The notes below the pieces were generated by a model. It was not told where the DNA came from. It did no database searches and saw only the letters and a list, made by a program, of their open reading frames with translations. 64,000 nt of DNA from Prevotella sp. (GTDB lineage Bacteria; Bacteroidota; Bacteroidia; Bacteroidales; Bacteroidaceae), in NCBI GenBank assembly GCA_024688365.1, contig JAILEG010000046.1, positions 1 through 64,000 of the forward strand, read 5' to 3'. The first letter of the stretch is position 1, and each line of letters starts with the position of its first letter. The position numbers and the translations under genes were made by a program. Shown here piece after piece: positions 1 to 8,583 of the stretch.

Positions 1-22
1 GCCCCCACATTTTTTATGGGGG
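1..22 (-). terminator. Hairpin terminator at the window edge
   Basis: Inverted repeat GCCCCC/GGGGGC around an A/T-rich loop, directly after the stop codon of the minus-strand membrane protein gene. It may be the terminator of that gene. The window begins inside it, so a T-run on the minus strand cannot be checked. Confidence 0.5.
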
Positions 23-23
23 C

Positions 24-497
24 TCATATATGAATTAAAACACATACAAGAACCGCCCCCACTATCATGTCAGCAATCGCAAACAACAAGCATTGATAAC
101 GCCATTTTTTTATATTGATGTCACGTATGCTTTCGAAGTACTCAAAATAGCAATGGTCATATTTTGATATGGACATAATATAAAGCGACAAACAAAAGAA
201 TATCAATACAATATAGCAGGCCATTATTTTGTGCCCTAGAAAGAGGCTAACTAGAACCATAAACAACAAGGCTATAGGTGCAGAAAGAACACCAATTATA
301 GCGATTGAATGATTGTTAGCCACCCATAGCGAATCACGTCTTAATCGCTTTTTATCATAATGCCTTAGTATGTTTTTGCCAAATGTTATCTTTGCGTCTA
401 TTGCCAAATCCCATTGGGAAAGCATATCGCTTATAACATAATTTAGAATATTGTAATAATAGACAAATGTTCCCAGATAATTTCTTTTCTTCATCAT
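24..497 (-). CDS. Small membrane protein of unknown function
   Basis: A 157-residue ORF that I do not recognise. It has a charged N-terminal part of about 65 residues (KKRLRRDS just before the membrane region), then hydrophobic stretches at about 66-110 that probably form two or three membrane helices, and a last helix near the C-terminus (about 135-157). The gene is clearly richer in A+T than its neighbours and uses many AT-ending codons, which can mean recent acquisition. It starts with two consecutive ATG codons, 45 bp after the stop of the HAD gene in the same direction. No signal peptide or enzyme motif is visible. A real gene is likely because the reading frame is open over the whole stretch and ends at a hairpin. 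Confidence 0.6.
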   Translation of the reverse strand: MMKKRNYLGTFVYYYNILNYVISDMLSQWDLAIDAKITFGKNILRHYDKKRLRRDSLWVANNHSIAIIGVLSAPIALLFMVLVSLFLGHKIMACYIVLIFFCLSLYIMSISKYDHCYFEYFESIRDINIKKWRYQCLLFAIADMIVGAVLVCVLIHI

Positions 498-542
498 ATA
501 TTATTTTCTCGAATGTCTATGCGGCTTTTGCTGCAAATATGG

Positions 543-1268
543 TCAGTCTGCAGTCTGAGACATCCACTCCAAAAGCTCTTCCCAACTGTCTGCAAACTCA
601 CGGATAGTGGGAAAGAGAAGGTTGGCTCCCTCATTCAGCAGGGCGGCATCAGGCAGGGGACCGCTGTTGATGGCCACTGTGAAGCAGCCTGCTGCAACAC
701 CCGCATGGACTCCAAGCGGAGCATTCTCAACGACAATCCCTTCATTTGGGGCATAGTTACCCGCCTTCTGAAGTCCCATCAGATATGGGTCAGGATTAGG
801 CTTGCCCCGTTTCACGTCAAAGGCCGTGGTTATCTGGTCACGGGAGACGAAATGGCCGAAGTCGCTGGTGACCCGTTCGATGAGCGGACGCTGCGCGCTG
901 CCTGTCACAATCCCAATCTTAAGTCCGCTGTTCTTTATCTTCTGCATGAGGTCTTTCACGCCATCAAAGATTCCAGCTTCCGGCATTTCATGGAAGTAAC
1001 GGGCCTTGACATCATACATCAGCTGTGCTTCCTCCTCGGTGAGAGTCCTTCCTAACTGCTCTTTGGCATATTTACGGATGGTGTCAACCCCCCGTGCGCC
1101 TTCAGTGGCATAGGAGTCTTCCACGGTAAAGTGGATGCCGAACTCACTCATGGCACGCTGCCAGGCTATGCCGTGATTGGGCATGGAGTCGTAGAGTACA
1201 CCGTCCATATCGAAGAGAACAACCTTTGGTGTGAAAGGACGGATAGGTGATTTGATAATGTCAAGCAT
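543..1268 (-). CDS. HAD-superfamily phosphatase/phosphomutase (beta-phosphoglucomutase-like)
   Basis: A 241-residue haloacid-dehalogenase protein. Motif I is FDMDGVLYDS (about residues 19-28) with the nucleophile Asp and the acid/base Asp two residues later. Motif II is the Thr/Ser in IVTGS (about 120), motif III the Lys in GKPNPDPY (about 155), and the acidic motif IV lies in VVENAPLG (about 175). The helical cap between motifs I and II places it in subfamily I, with beta-phosphoglucomutases and phosphoglycolate-type phosphatases. In this family a sugar phosphate or small phosphate ester is hydrolysed or isomerised in the cytoplasm. It lies downstream of pgi in the same direction, separated by 170 bp, so a link to sugar phosphates is possible but unproven. 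The exact substrate cannot be told from sequence. Confidence 0.85.
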   Translation of the reverse strand: MLDIIKSPIRPFTPKVVLFDMDGVLYDSMPNHGIAWQRAMSEFGIHFTVEDSYATEGARGVDTIRKYAKEQLGRTLTEEEAQLMYDVKARYFHEMPEAGIFDGVKDLMQKIKNSGLKIGIVTGSAQRPLIERVTSDFGHFVSRDQITTAFDVKRGKPNPDPYLMGLQKAGNYAPNEGIVVENAPLGVHAGVAAGCFTVAINSGPLPDAALLNEGANLLFPTIREFADSWEELLEWMSQTAD

Positions 1269-1438
1269 AATTTCTGGAGATAAGTGGTGATGAACGGTAA
1301 TAAATGATGACGGAGATGAAAGAATAAAGGTAAAACGGCCAAGGCAGACTGCTCCACCTTGACCGATATACCTGCGGATACTCCCTTTTGTTCAGACTTG
1401 CTTTCCCCACTCTTGGGAGGGAAGCAGGGAGCTTTCAG

Positions 1439-2797
1439 TTACTTCTCCTTAGTCAGTCTTTCCTGGATGGCTTTGCTCTCAGCCTCATAGCCTGGTTTGT
1501 TCAGAAGGGCAAACATGTTCTTCTTGTAAGCCTCCACACCTGGCTGGTTGAAAGGATTGACCTCCTGGATAAGACCGCTGATGCCGCAAGCCTTCTCGAA
1601 GAAGTAGATAAGCTGGCCGAGATAGTACTCGTTCAGGACAGGAACGCTGATGCGGATGTTGGGCACACCGCCGTCAACATGTGCCAGTCGGGTGCCAAGC
1701 TCAGCCATCTTGTTGACCTCGTCCACACGCTTGCCCTCAAGGAAGTTGAGGCCATCGAGGTTCTCGTCATCGTGCGGGAAGAGCAGCTTGCTGTTTGGCT
1801 CCTCCACAGAGATGACCGTCTCGAAGATGGAACGCTCGCCTTCCTGAATCCACTGGCCCATAGAGTGCAGGTCAGTAGTGAAGTCGCAGGCAGCAGGGAA
1901 GATGCCCTTGTGGTCCTTACCCTCACTCTCACCGTAGAGCTGCTTCCACCACTCAGCCATGAAGTGGAGCTTCGGCTGGAAATTGGCCACAATCTCAATC
2001 TTCTTGCCAGCCTGGGAGTAGAGCCCCTGACGCACGGCTGCATAACGGGCAGAGATGTTGCTGGAGAACGGAACGTCATTGGCAGTCTCCTTCTCCATGA
2101 CCTGTGCGCCCTCAACGAGTGCCTTCACGTCAAATCCGGCTACTGCGATTGGCAGCAGGCCCACTGGAGTCAGGACGGAGAAACGGCCGCCTACATTGTC
2201 AGGGATGACGAATGTCTTGTAACCCTCCTTCGTTGCGGCTGCACGGGCAGCACCCTTCGTTGCGTCAGTGATGGCAACGATGACATCCTTGGCTTCCTCC
2301 TTGCCCAACTGCTCCTCACACTGCTTCTTCAGCAGGCGGAAGGCCAGGGCCGTCTCTGTGGTGGTTCCTGACTTGGAAATATTGATGACACCGAACTTCT
2401 TACCCTGCAGATAAGCAGTCAGCTCAGAGAGATAGTCCTCACCGATATTGTTTCCAGCGAAGAGGATTGTAGGGTTCTTCTTGTCATTTACGAGCCATGC
2501 GAAGCTGTTTCCCAAAGCCTCAATGACGGCACGTGCGCCGAGGTAAGAGCCTCCGATGCCGGCAACGACAACCACCTCACACTTCTCTCGGAGCGTATTG
2601 GCCACGGCCTGGATCTCACCGAGGAATTCCGGTGTTATGCTTGATGGCAGGTGCAGCCATCCCAGGAAATCATTTCCGGGGCAAGTACCCTTCTCCAGAG
2701 CTTCCTGAGCGGCAGCCACATGAGGAGCGTAAGCCTCTACTGCGCCCGGATTCAAGAACTGGGCGGCTTTCGTAATGTCTAACTTGATACTTTCCAT
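1439..2797 (-). CDS. pgi: Glucose-6-phosphate isomerase
   Basis: Interconverts glucose 6-phosphate and fructose 6-phosphate in the cytoplasm (glycolysis and gluconeogenesis). The 452-residue protein is of the short bacterial type. It carries the SIS-type phosphosugar fold with [10 protein letters not shown] (about 140-149), the PGI signature [11 protein letters not shown] (about 203) and a C-terminal [13 protein letters not shown] segment with the catalytic Lys region. The ATG is only 6 bp after the gpsA stop, so the two are surely cotranscribed. The order lysS-gpsA-pgi is one I know from other Bacteroidales. Several long ORFs on the opposite strand here (for example 1388-2371) are shadows. 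Confidence 0.97.
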   Translation of the reverse strand: MESIKLDITKAAQFLNPGAVEAYAPHVAAAQEALEKGTCPGNDFLGWLHLPSSITPEFLGEIQAVANTLREKCEVVVVAGIGGSYLGARAVIEALGNSFAWLVNDKKNPTILFAGNNIGEDYLSELTAYLQGKKFGVINISKSGTTTETALAFRLLKKQCEEQLGKEEAKDVIVAITDATKGAARAAATKEGYKTFVIPDNVGGRFSVLTPVGLLPIAVAGFDVKALVEGAQVMEKETANDVPFSSNISARYAAVRQGLYSQAGKKIEIVANFQPKLHFMAEWWKQLYGESEGKDHKGIFPAACDFTTDLHSMGQWIQEGERSIFETVISVEEPNSKLLFPHDDENLDGLNFLEGKRVDEVNKMAELGTRLAHVDGGVPNIRISVPVLNEYYLGQLIYFFEKACGISGLIQEVNPFNQPGVEAYKKNMFALLNKPGYEAESKAIQERLTKEK

Positions 2798-2803
2798 TTG
2801 TCT

Positions 2804-3799
2804 TTATCTGAATGAATCTGTTAATAATTTTATTTCTATCTGTGGGCTGATACGCTCATAGAGAATGTTGTAGACGGCATCGAGGATGGGCATGTTGACG
2901 TGTAGATGCCGGTTTATCTCCTTCATGCACTTGGTGCCGAAGTAGCCCTCGGCAATCATCTCCATCTCTATCTGTGCCGACTTCACGCTGTAGCCCTTGC
3001 CAATCATCGTCCCGAAGGTATGGTTGCGGGAGAACTTGCTGTAGCCTGTGACGAGCTGGTCGCCCAGGTAGACGCTGTCAATGATGGATCGCTCTATCGG
3101 GTTGATGGTGCAGAGGAACCGCTCCATCTCCTGCATGGCATTGGAAATCAGTACCGCCTGGAAGTTGTCACCATACTTCAGCCCTGAGCAGATGCCGGCC
3201 GCGATGGCATAGACATTCTTCAGGACGGAGGCATATTCGATGCCAAGGACATCAGGTGAGGTCTTGGTCTTGACGTAAGCGGAGGTCAGCACCTCGGTGA
3301 AGGCCCGTGCCTTATCGGTATCAGAGCAGCCAACGGTGAGATAGGTCAGCCGCTCCATAGCCACCTCCTCTGCATGCGACGGTCCACCGATGACTGCAAG
3401 GTTCTCCTCGGGCACACCATAGACCTCATGGAAGAATTCCGAGCAGACCAGGTTCTCGTCAGCCACAATGCCTTTGATGGCTGTGACGACAAACTTGGAG
3501 CTGAGCTTGTGTCTCAGCTTCTTCAGCAGCGGTTTCAGATAAGGCGATGGCGTGACGAAGACCAGTGTGTCATAGTCCTGCACGATGCGGTTGATGTCGG
3601 ACGAGAAGGCGATCTCCCTCATGTCAAACCTGACACTTGTGAGGTAAGCCGGGTTATGCCCTATCCGCCTGAAAGCCTCAATCCTGTCATCCTTACGGAA
3701 GAACCAGCCGATGTGGTGCGTATGCTCGACGATAATCTTGGCGATAGCCGTTGCCCAGCTGCCGCTTCCGATGATTGCTATTTTACCGAGATTGAACAT
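2804..3799 (-). CDS. gpsA: Glycerol-3-phosphate dehydrogenase, NAD(P)+
   Basis: Reduces dihydroxyacetone phosphate to sn-glycerol 3-phosphate for phospholipid synthesis. The 331-residue protein begins with a Rossmann motif IGSGSWATAIAK (about 10-21). It contains GPSHAEEV (about 140) and the catalytic Lys in a KNVYAIAAG segment (about 190), both typical of GpsA, and the C-terminal all-alpha domain. It starts with ATG 50 bp after lysS and ends 6 bp before pgi, as the middle gene of a three-gene set. The gap to lysS holds a short C/G-rich inverted repeat (TCCCCC/GGGGGA) that may attenuate transcription. Confidence 0.96.
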   Translation of the reverse strand: MFNLGKIAIIGSGSWATAIAKIIVEHTHHIGWFFRKDDRIEAFRRIGHNPAYLTSVRFDMREIAFSSDINRIVQDYDTLVFVTPSPYLKPLLKKLRHKLSSKFVVTAIKGIVADENLVCSEFFHEVYGVPEENLAVIGGPSHAEEVAMERLTYLTVGCSDTDKARAFTEVLTSAYVKTKTSPDVLGIEYASVLKNVYAIAAGICSGLKYGDNFQAVLISNAMQEMERFLCTINPIERSIIDSVYLGDQLVTGYSKFSRNHTFGTMIGKGYSVKSAQIEMEMIAEGYFGTKCMKEINRHLHVNMPILDAVYNILYERISPQIEIKLLTDSFR

Positions 3800-3849
3800 A
3801 ATGGTACCCCTCGCTCCTATCCCCCAAGGGAAGGGGGAGGGATGATTTT

Positions 3850-5583
3850 TTATCTGTTTGCACCGTCAATCCACTTCTGAATCTCGTCAACAGAAGGTTT
3901 CTCGTAGCCGAGCTTGTACTTCTTGTTGATCTCACCGAGCTTCTGCTGCAGGCCCTGTGCCTTCTCGTCCTTGATGTCAGAGATGAGGTTGAAGCCCGCC
4001 TTGCGCAGGACGTAGACCCAGTCCTCAGCCACACCAAGCTCAGCCCATTCCTTGAAAGAACTCTGCGGAATCTTCGGTTCAGGCTTCATCTGCGGGAAGA
4101 GCATCACCTCCTGGATGTACTCCTTACCCGTCATGAGCATGACAAGGCGGTCAATGCCGATGCCGATGCCTGACGTAGGCGGCATACCATACTGCAGGGC
4201 ACGCAGGAAGTCCTGGTCAATGATCATTGCCTCATCATCGCCCTTGTCAGCCAGGTGCATCTGGTCCTTGAAGCGTTCCTCCTGGTCAATCGGATCGTTC
4301 AGCTCAGAGTAGGCATTGGCCAGCTCCTTGCCGTTGACCATCAGCTCGAAACGCTCAGTCAGTCCGGGCTTTGAGCGGTGCATCTTCGTCAGTGGCGACA
4401 TCTCTACAGGATAGTCGGTGATGAAGGTCGGCTGGATGTAAGTGCCCTCGCAGAACTCGCCGAATATCTCGTCAATGAGCTTGCCCTTGCCGAAGCTCTC
4501 GTCAATGGTCTCCATCTTCAGATCGTCCAGGGCAATGCTGCGGATCTCATCCTCGCTCTTGCCGCTGAGGTCGAAGCCCGTCTTCTCCTTGATGGCATCA
4601 AGGATGGGCAGGCGGCGGAAAGGAGCCTTGAAGCTGATGACCTTGTCGCCCATCCGCACCTCCGGCTTCCCATTCACCTCCGTGCAGATCTTCTCCAGCA
4701 GCTGCTCCGTGAATGACATCATCCAGTTGTAGTCCTTATACTGTACGTACAGCTCCATGCAGGTGAACTCAGGGTTGTGGAAACGGTCCATACCCTCGTT
4801 GCGGAAGTTCTTGCCAATCTCGTAGACACCCTCAAAGCCGCCTACGATGAGCCTTTTCAGATACAGCTCAGTGGCGATACGCATGTACATATCCACGTTG
4901 AGCGCATTGAAATGGGTGATGAACGGACGTGCGCTCGCACCGCCAGGGATGCTCTGCAGCGTCGGGGTCTCCACCTCGGTGTAACCAGCCTCATCAAAGA
5001 ACTGGCGCATGGTGCGCAACACCGTTGCCCGCTTGAGGAAGGTGTCCTTCACACCCTCGTTGACAACAAGGTCAACGTAACGCTGGCGGTAACGCTGCTC
5101 AGGATCCTCGAACTTGTCGTAAGCCTCACCGTCCTTGTACTTGACAACCGGCAGCGGCTTGAGGCTCTTTGACAGGAGCGTGATTTCCTTGGCATGGACT
5201 GAGATCTCGCCCATCTGCGTCTTGAAGACGAATCCCCTGATGCCGATGAAGTCGCCAATGTCAAGCAGTTTCTTGAATACTTTGTTGTATAGTTCCTTGT
5301 CCTCGCCCGGACAGATGTCGTCACGGGTGATGTAGACCTGGATTCTTCCTTTGCTATCCTGTATTTCTGCGAATGATGCCTTGCCCATGACACGGCGGCC
5401 CATCATACGTCCGGCGATGACAACCTCACGTTGCTCGTCTTCCCGGAATTGCTCTTTTATGTCAACAGAGTAAGCATTGGTTGGAAACTCTGCTGCCGGA
5501 TAGGGATTGATTCCCATCTCACGCAATTCCTGCAGGCTCTGGCGACGGCCAATCTCCTGCTCCGATAATTCTAAAACGTTCAT
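3850..5583 (-). CDS. lysS: Lysine--tRNA ligase (class II)
   Basis: Charges tRNA-Lys with lysine. The 577-residue protein has the N-terminal OB-fold anticodon-binding domain (about 50-160) and the class II catalytic core. Motif 1 lies in [15 protein letters not shown], motif 2 in [20 protein letters not shown] and motif 3 in [15 protein letters not shown]. The usual bacterial enzyme ends soon after motif 3. This one continues for about 75 residues with a helical tail (from about 505) ending in [13 protein letters not shown], which is in frame and looks intact. It is the first gene of the lysS-gpsA-pgi set. A TAAATTTG -7 element lies at 5618-5625 on the minus strand, about 35 bp before the ATG, without a clear -33 element. 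Confidence 0.97.
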   Translation of the reverse strand: MNVLELSEQEIGRRQSLQELREMGINPYPAAEFPTNAYSVDIKEQFREDEQREVVIAGRMMGRRVMGKASFAEIQDSKGRIQVYITRDDICPGEDKELYNKVFKKLLDIGDFIGIRGFVFKTQMGEISVHAKEITLLSKSLKPLPVVKYKDGEAYDKFEDPEQRYRQRYVDLVVNEGVKDTFLKRATVLRTMRQFFDEAGYTEVETPTLQSIPGGASARPFITHFNALNVDMYMRIATELYLKRLIVGGFEGVYEIGKNFRNEGMDRFHNPEFTCMELYVQYKDYNWMMSFTEQLLEKICTEVNGKPEVRMGDKVISFKAPFRRLPILDAIKEKTGFDLSGKSEDEIRSIALDDLKMETIDESFGKGKLIDEIFGEFCEGTYIQPTFITDYPVEMSPLTKMHRSKPGLTERFELMVNGKELANAYSELNDPIDQEERFKDQMHLADKGDDEAMIIDQDFLRALQYGMPPTSGIGIGIDRLVMLMTGKEYIQEVMLFPQMKPEPKIPQSSFKEWAELGVAEDWVYVLRKAGFNLISDIKDEKAQGLQQKLGEINKKYKLGYEKPSVDEIQKWIDGANR

Positions 5584-6010
5584 ATTTAAATAAAATCGAA
5601 TATATTCTTATAGGTTGCAAATTTAATAAATTATTCGCAAACTATGGCGGTTTTTGCCTTTTTTATCCTATCAGCACCCTTTTGGCAAGCCCTTCCCGCC
5701 GTTCGGGCGGCAGCCCTTGCAGGCAGCTGGCACGCTTCCTGTCCATCAATCCCGGACAGGGATGGAAACACCCGGTGCCGAATCGGCCCAGTACTTCACA
5801 TGAAGTAGTCGGATACTTCAGCTGAAATACTCAAGTACTTCACGACAAGTACTGCGCAGCTGGATGCCTGTTGCCGGACTGGAGCTGCTGCTGGGATGCA
5901 CAGGCCATCCTTCCCAGCGGAGTTTATTGGCTCATCCCATGCTAAAAAGGGCGGGAAACTGACGTGGAATCCGTGGTTTTTGTTACCTTTGCATCCCAAA
6001 CGGTACATTC
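5584..6010. other. Divergent intergenic region with hairpins and a palindrome array
   Basis: Separates lysS (minus) from the DMT permease (plus). It holds the lysS -7 element (5618-5625), two G/C-rich hairpins (CCGCC/GGCGG at 5696-5710 and CCTGTCC/GGACAGG at 5738-5760), the 22-bp-period palindrome array at 5791-5852, and a TACCTTTG -7 element for the permease (5984-5991). The 70-residue minus ORF here has no protein-like features. Confidence 0.8.
5791..5852. repeat. Array A: three palindromes at 22-bp spacing
   Basis: Three imperfect palindromes of the form TACTTCA-NN-TGAAGTA, centred at 5799.5, 5821.5 and 5843.5, so exactly 22 bp apart. The linkers are 4 bp (TCGG, TCAA). The third unit, TACTTCACGACAAGTA, differs by one base from the third unit of array B near 20.96 kb, and the bases around it are similar too. 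It lies between two divergent genes, upstream of both promoters. Confidence 0.85.
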
Positions 6011-6949
6011 ATGCAATACATCGGTGAGATAATCTCCATTGGCGTGGCCTTCTCCTGGACGCTTACGGCAATGGCAAGCGAGGTGGCCTCCAAGCGGCTC
6101 GGTGTCGTGGTGGCCAATGTCTGGCGCATGCTTTTTGCCGGGCTCTGCTCGGCAGCCCTGTGCTGGCTGCTGCTGGGCAACGCGCTGCCCGTCTATGCCG
6201 ACGCACGGGCATGGGGATGGCTGCTGCTCTCAGGTGTGGTGGGCTATTTCTTTGGCGACTGGTGCCTCTTCAACTCCTATCTGTGGATAGGGTCCCGCTA
6301 CGGCCAGCTCTTCATGACGCTGGCACCGGTGTTCTCTGCCTTTGCGGCATGGATAAGCCTTGGGCAGAACCTCTCACTGAAGGATCTCCTGGCTATGGCG
6401 GTGACCATCTCCGGCATTGCCCTCAGCATCCTCAACCGTGGCAGTGGGCACCGTGTCTCCATGCAGCTGCCCTGGCAAGGGGTACTCTTCGGTATCGGGG
6501 CCGGTGTGGGACAGGGTGTTGGCCTGGTGCTGAGCAAGATTGGCCTGGATGCCTATACGGCCGGTGTACCATCGGGCGTGCTTCCACACATAGCCAACTA
6601 TCTCCCCTTCTCAGCCAATCTCATCCGCTGCGTGGCGGGCTTCGCCTGTTTCTCCGCCTGGATGCTGCTGCGTGGGCAGGGACGTGCCTTCCGCGCAGGT
6701 TTTCATAACCGCCGTGGCATGGGCATGCTTGGTGTGGCCGTCATCTTCGGCCCGTTCCTTGGTGTGGGCTTCTCGCTGCTGGCGGTCCAGCACGTTGCGG
6801 CAGGCATCGCCTCAACACTGATGGCAACCACCCCTATCATCATCCTTCTCCCCTCCTGGTATTTCTTCCATCAGAAGATAACGGTGAAGAGCGTCTTGGG
6901 TGCGGTCATATCAGTGATGGGAGCCTCGCTGTTCTTCCTTTCAGTTTAG
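6011..6949 (+). CDS. DMT-family (EamA) membrane transporter
   Basis: A 312-residue polytopic membrane protein with about ten hydrophobic helices in two similar halves (about 5-140 and 155-312), the layout of drug/metabolite transporters with two EamA domains. Such proteins export or import small metabolites such as amino acids, but the substrate varies and cannot be read from sequence. Helix 1 follows directly after a short N-terminus (MQYIGEIISIGVAF). A TACCTTTG -7 element lies 19 bp upstream (5984-5991). It ends 78 bp before the menI start and in the same direction, but menI has its own promoter, so a role in quinone synthesis is not implied. Confidence 0.88.
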   Translation: MQYIGEIISIGVAFSWTLTAMASEVASKRLGVVVANVWRMLFAGLCSAALCWLLLGNALPVYADARAWGWLLLSGVVGYFFGDWCLFNSYLWIGSRYGQLFMTLAPVFSAFAAWISLGQNLSLKDLLAMAVTISGIALSILNRGSGHRVSMQLPWQGVLFGIGAGVGQGVGLVLSKIGLDAYTAGVPSGVLPHIANYLPFSANLIRCVAGFACFSAWMLLRGQGRAFRAGFHNRRGMGMLGVAVIFGPFLGVGFSLLAVQHVAAGIASTLMATTPIIILLPSWYFFHQKITVKSVLGAVISVMGASLFFLSV

Positions 6950-6974
6950 GCAGGCTTGATAAAGCAGCTTTATT

Positions 6975-7005
6975 TTTGCAGTCTATGTACTTTTTACTAT
7001 CTTTG
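6975..7005 (+). promoter_or_regulatory. Promoter of the menaquinone cluster
   Basis: TTTG at 6975-6978 and TATCTTTG at 6998-7005 with 19 bp between them match the Bacteroidetes sigma-70-type promoter (TTTG, N19-21, TAnnTTTG). Transcription should begin near 7012, which rules out the first ATG of the ORF track (6956) as the menI start. Confidence 0.8.
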
Positions 7006-7027
7006 CATGACATTAGACTACAGTATT

Positions 7028-7447
7028 ATGAATATAGAGAAGATATGGAATAGCAAGACTGAACAGGAGGACGGACTCAGCCGCACGCTGGGCATGGAGT
7101 TTGTCTCCACACCCGAGCCTGACACGCTGATGGCGCGCATGGCGGTTGACGACCGTAACAAGCAACCCTTTGGATTCCTTTCAGGGGGAGCCTCTCTGGC
7201 TCTGGCTGAGAATCTTGCAGGAGTTGGCTCAATGGCCGCCTGCCCAGGAATGATGGCTATGGGCATCAACGTCAGCGGAAACCATGTCAAGGCTATGCCA
7301 TACGGCGGCATGGTGACGGCTTACGGCCGGCTGGTTCATAAGGGACGGACGCTGCACGTGTGGCATATAGACATCAAGAATGACCAGGGCGACCTCATCT
7401 CTACCGTACAGGTGACCAATTACGTCATAGCGCCGCAGGAGGGATAA
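7028..7447 (+). CDS. menI: Hotdog-fold thioesterase, probable DHNA-CoA thioesterase
   Basis: A PaaI/YdiI-type hotdog thioesterase of 139 residues, counted from the ATG at 7028. The start at 6956 in the ORF track and the ATG at 7007 lie before or at the expected transcription start, so 7028 is preferred. The family pattern is visible in DRNKQPFGFLSGGASLALAE, where the acidic residue after SGGASLAL is the catalytic Glu of the family, and in NVSGNHVKAM. In the menaquinone pathway this type of enzyme removes CoA from 1,4-dihydroxy-2-naphthoyl-CoA. That role is inferred from its place as first gene of the men cluster; its stop overlaps the menF start by one base (TAATG). It could act on another acyl-CoA. 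Confidence 0.85.
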   Translation: MNIEKIWNSKTEQEDGLSRTLGMEFVSTPEPDTLMARMAVDDRNKQPFGFLSGGASLALAENLAGVGSMAACPGMMAMGINVSGNHVKAMPYGGMVTAYGRLVHKGRTLHVWHIDIKNDQGDLISTVQVTNYVIAPQEG

Positions 7448-8505
7448 TGGAACCGTTTTTCATTTATCGTGAGCCTTTCGCTGACGTGTGTCACTGCTAC
7501 AGGCAGGCGGAGGAACCCGAACGGCTGATGACGCTGGCCGACCTTGACGGTCATAGGGGGCTTGTCATAGCTCCCTTTGCTGATGACGGCGACTGCCACC
7601 TCTATCTGCTGAATGGTGCGAGTGGGCATACTGTCGACCTGCCTATGGATGGCCGAGAGGGGTTTCAAGCCATCCCGGACTGGGAGGACGACAGGCACCT
7701 GGAGGCTGCGGACAATGACCTGCGGAGAGCTTATCATGAAGACTTCGTACGTTTCCATGCCGAACTGGAGCGGGAAACATTCCGCAAGCTGGTGCTTGCC
7801 CGTTCAGTCACGGAACGAAAGTCAGCGGAGATGACTCCCCGCAACATCTTCCTGAATGCCTGCAAGATGTATCCCCGCCAGTATGTGGCCCTGTTCTATA
7901 CACGACAGACGGGAATGTGGCTGGTCGCCAGCCCTGAGATTCTGCTGAATGGCGACAGGGATGGCTATCGGACGATGGCACTCGCAGGAACAATGAGGTA
8001 CGATGGTGAGGGCGACATGGTGTGGTCTGACAAGAACAAGGAGGAACAACGGCTCGTAGCCGACTATATCCGTACCGGTCTTCAGCCCTTTGCCACGGAA
8101 CTGACTGAGAGCGCACCCTTCACGGCGCAGGCAGCTGACCTTGCACATCTGCGCACTGACTTTGCGTTCAGCCTGCGTGACAGCCACCACCTTGGCCATT
8201 TCCTTGCGTCATTCCATCCCACACCAGCTGTCTGCGGTATGCCCAAGGATACCGCCAGGCACTTCATTCTCAGCTACGAGCATCTCCGTCGAGGCTATTA
8301 CAGCGGGTTCACTGGCTTGCTTGGCAGCAACGGCGAGGCGAGACTTTACGTCACCCTCCGCTGCATGCAGCTCACCCAAAGCACCTGCTGCCTCTATGCA
8401 GGTGGCGGTTTGCTGAAAGGAAGTATTGAGGAGAATGAGTGGCAGGAAACGGAGGCAAAACTCGCCACCATGCGTAAGCTGCTCAGGAATCATCCTTCAC
8501 CTTAG
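7447..8505 (+). CDS. menF: Isochorismate synthase
   Basis: Converts chorismate to isochorismate, the first committed step of menaquinone synthesis. The 352-residue protein has the chorismate-binding fold. Conserved segments are SPEILL (about 160), LAGTMRY followed by a KNKEEQRLVADYI helix (about 180-205), PTPAVCGMPKD (about 258) and YYSGFTGLLG (about 280) with the metal/substrate-binding residues. The N-terminal part is short compared with the enterobacterial enzyme. The ATG overlaps the menI stop by one base, which indicates translational coupling. A related activity (salicylate or anthranilate synthase) is unlikely given menD next door. Confidence 0.93.
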   Translation: MEPFFIYREPFADVCHCYRQAEEPERLMTLADLDGHRGLVIAPFADDGDCHLYLLNGASGHTVDLPMDGREGFQAIPDWEDDRHLEAADNDLRRAYHEDFVRFHAELERETFRKLVLARSVTERKSAEMTPRNIFLNACKMYPRQYVALFYTRQTGMWLVASPEILLNGDRDGYRTMALAGTMRYDGEGDMVWSDKNKEEQRLVADYIRTGLQPFATELTESAPFTAQAADLAHLRTDFAFSLRDSHHLGHFLASFHPTPAVCGMPKDTARHFILSYEHLRRGYYSGFTGLLGSNGEARLYVTLRCMQLTQSTCCLYAGGGLLKGSIEENEWQETEAKLATMRKLLRNHPSP

Positions 8506-8525
8506 CGTGGTTGTCTGTCACAGCT

Positions 8526-8571
8526 TATTATCGCCTATTCCCACCTATCATCGCCTATCATCACTGATCAC
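8526..8571 (+). repeat. Degenerate 10-bp repeats before menD
   Basis: The gap between menF and menD contains several copies of a CCTATCATCG-like 10-mer in slightly degenerate form (TATCGCCTATT, CCTATCATCG, CCTATCATCA). The same 10-mer is tandemly repeated before menB. Confidence 0.65.
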
Positions 8572-8583
8572 CCAATCCCTATA

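Noticed and set aside
1388-2371. 327-residue plus-strand ORF
   Set aside because: Lies antisense to pgi, which has clear family motifs; its sequence is Leu-rich shadow coding.
6956-7027. Upstream start of the menI ORF
   Set aside because: It would lie before and inside the promoter at 6975-7005; the ATG at 7028 follows the predicted transcription start.
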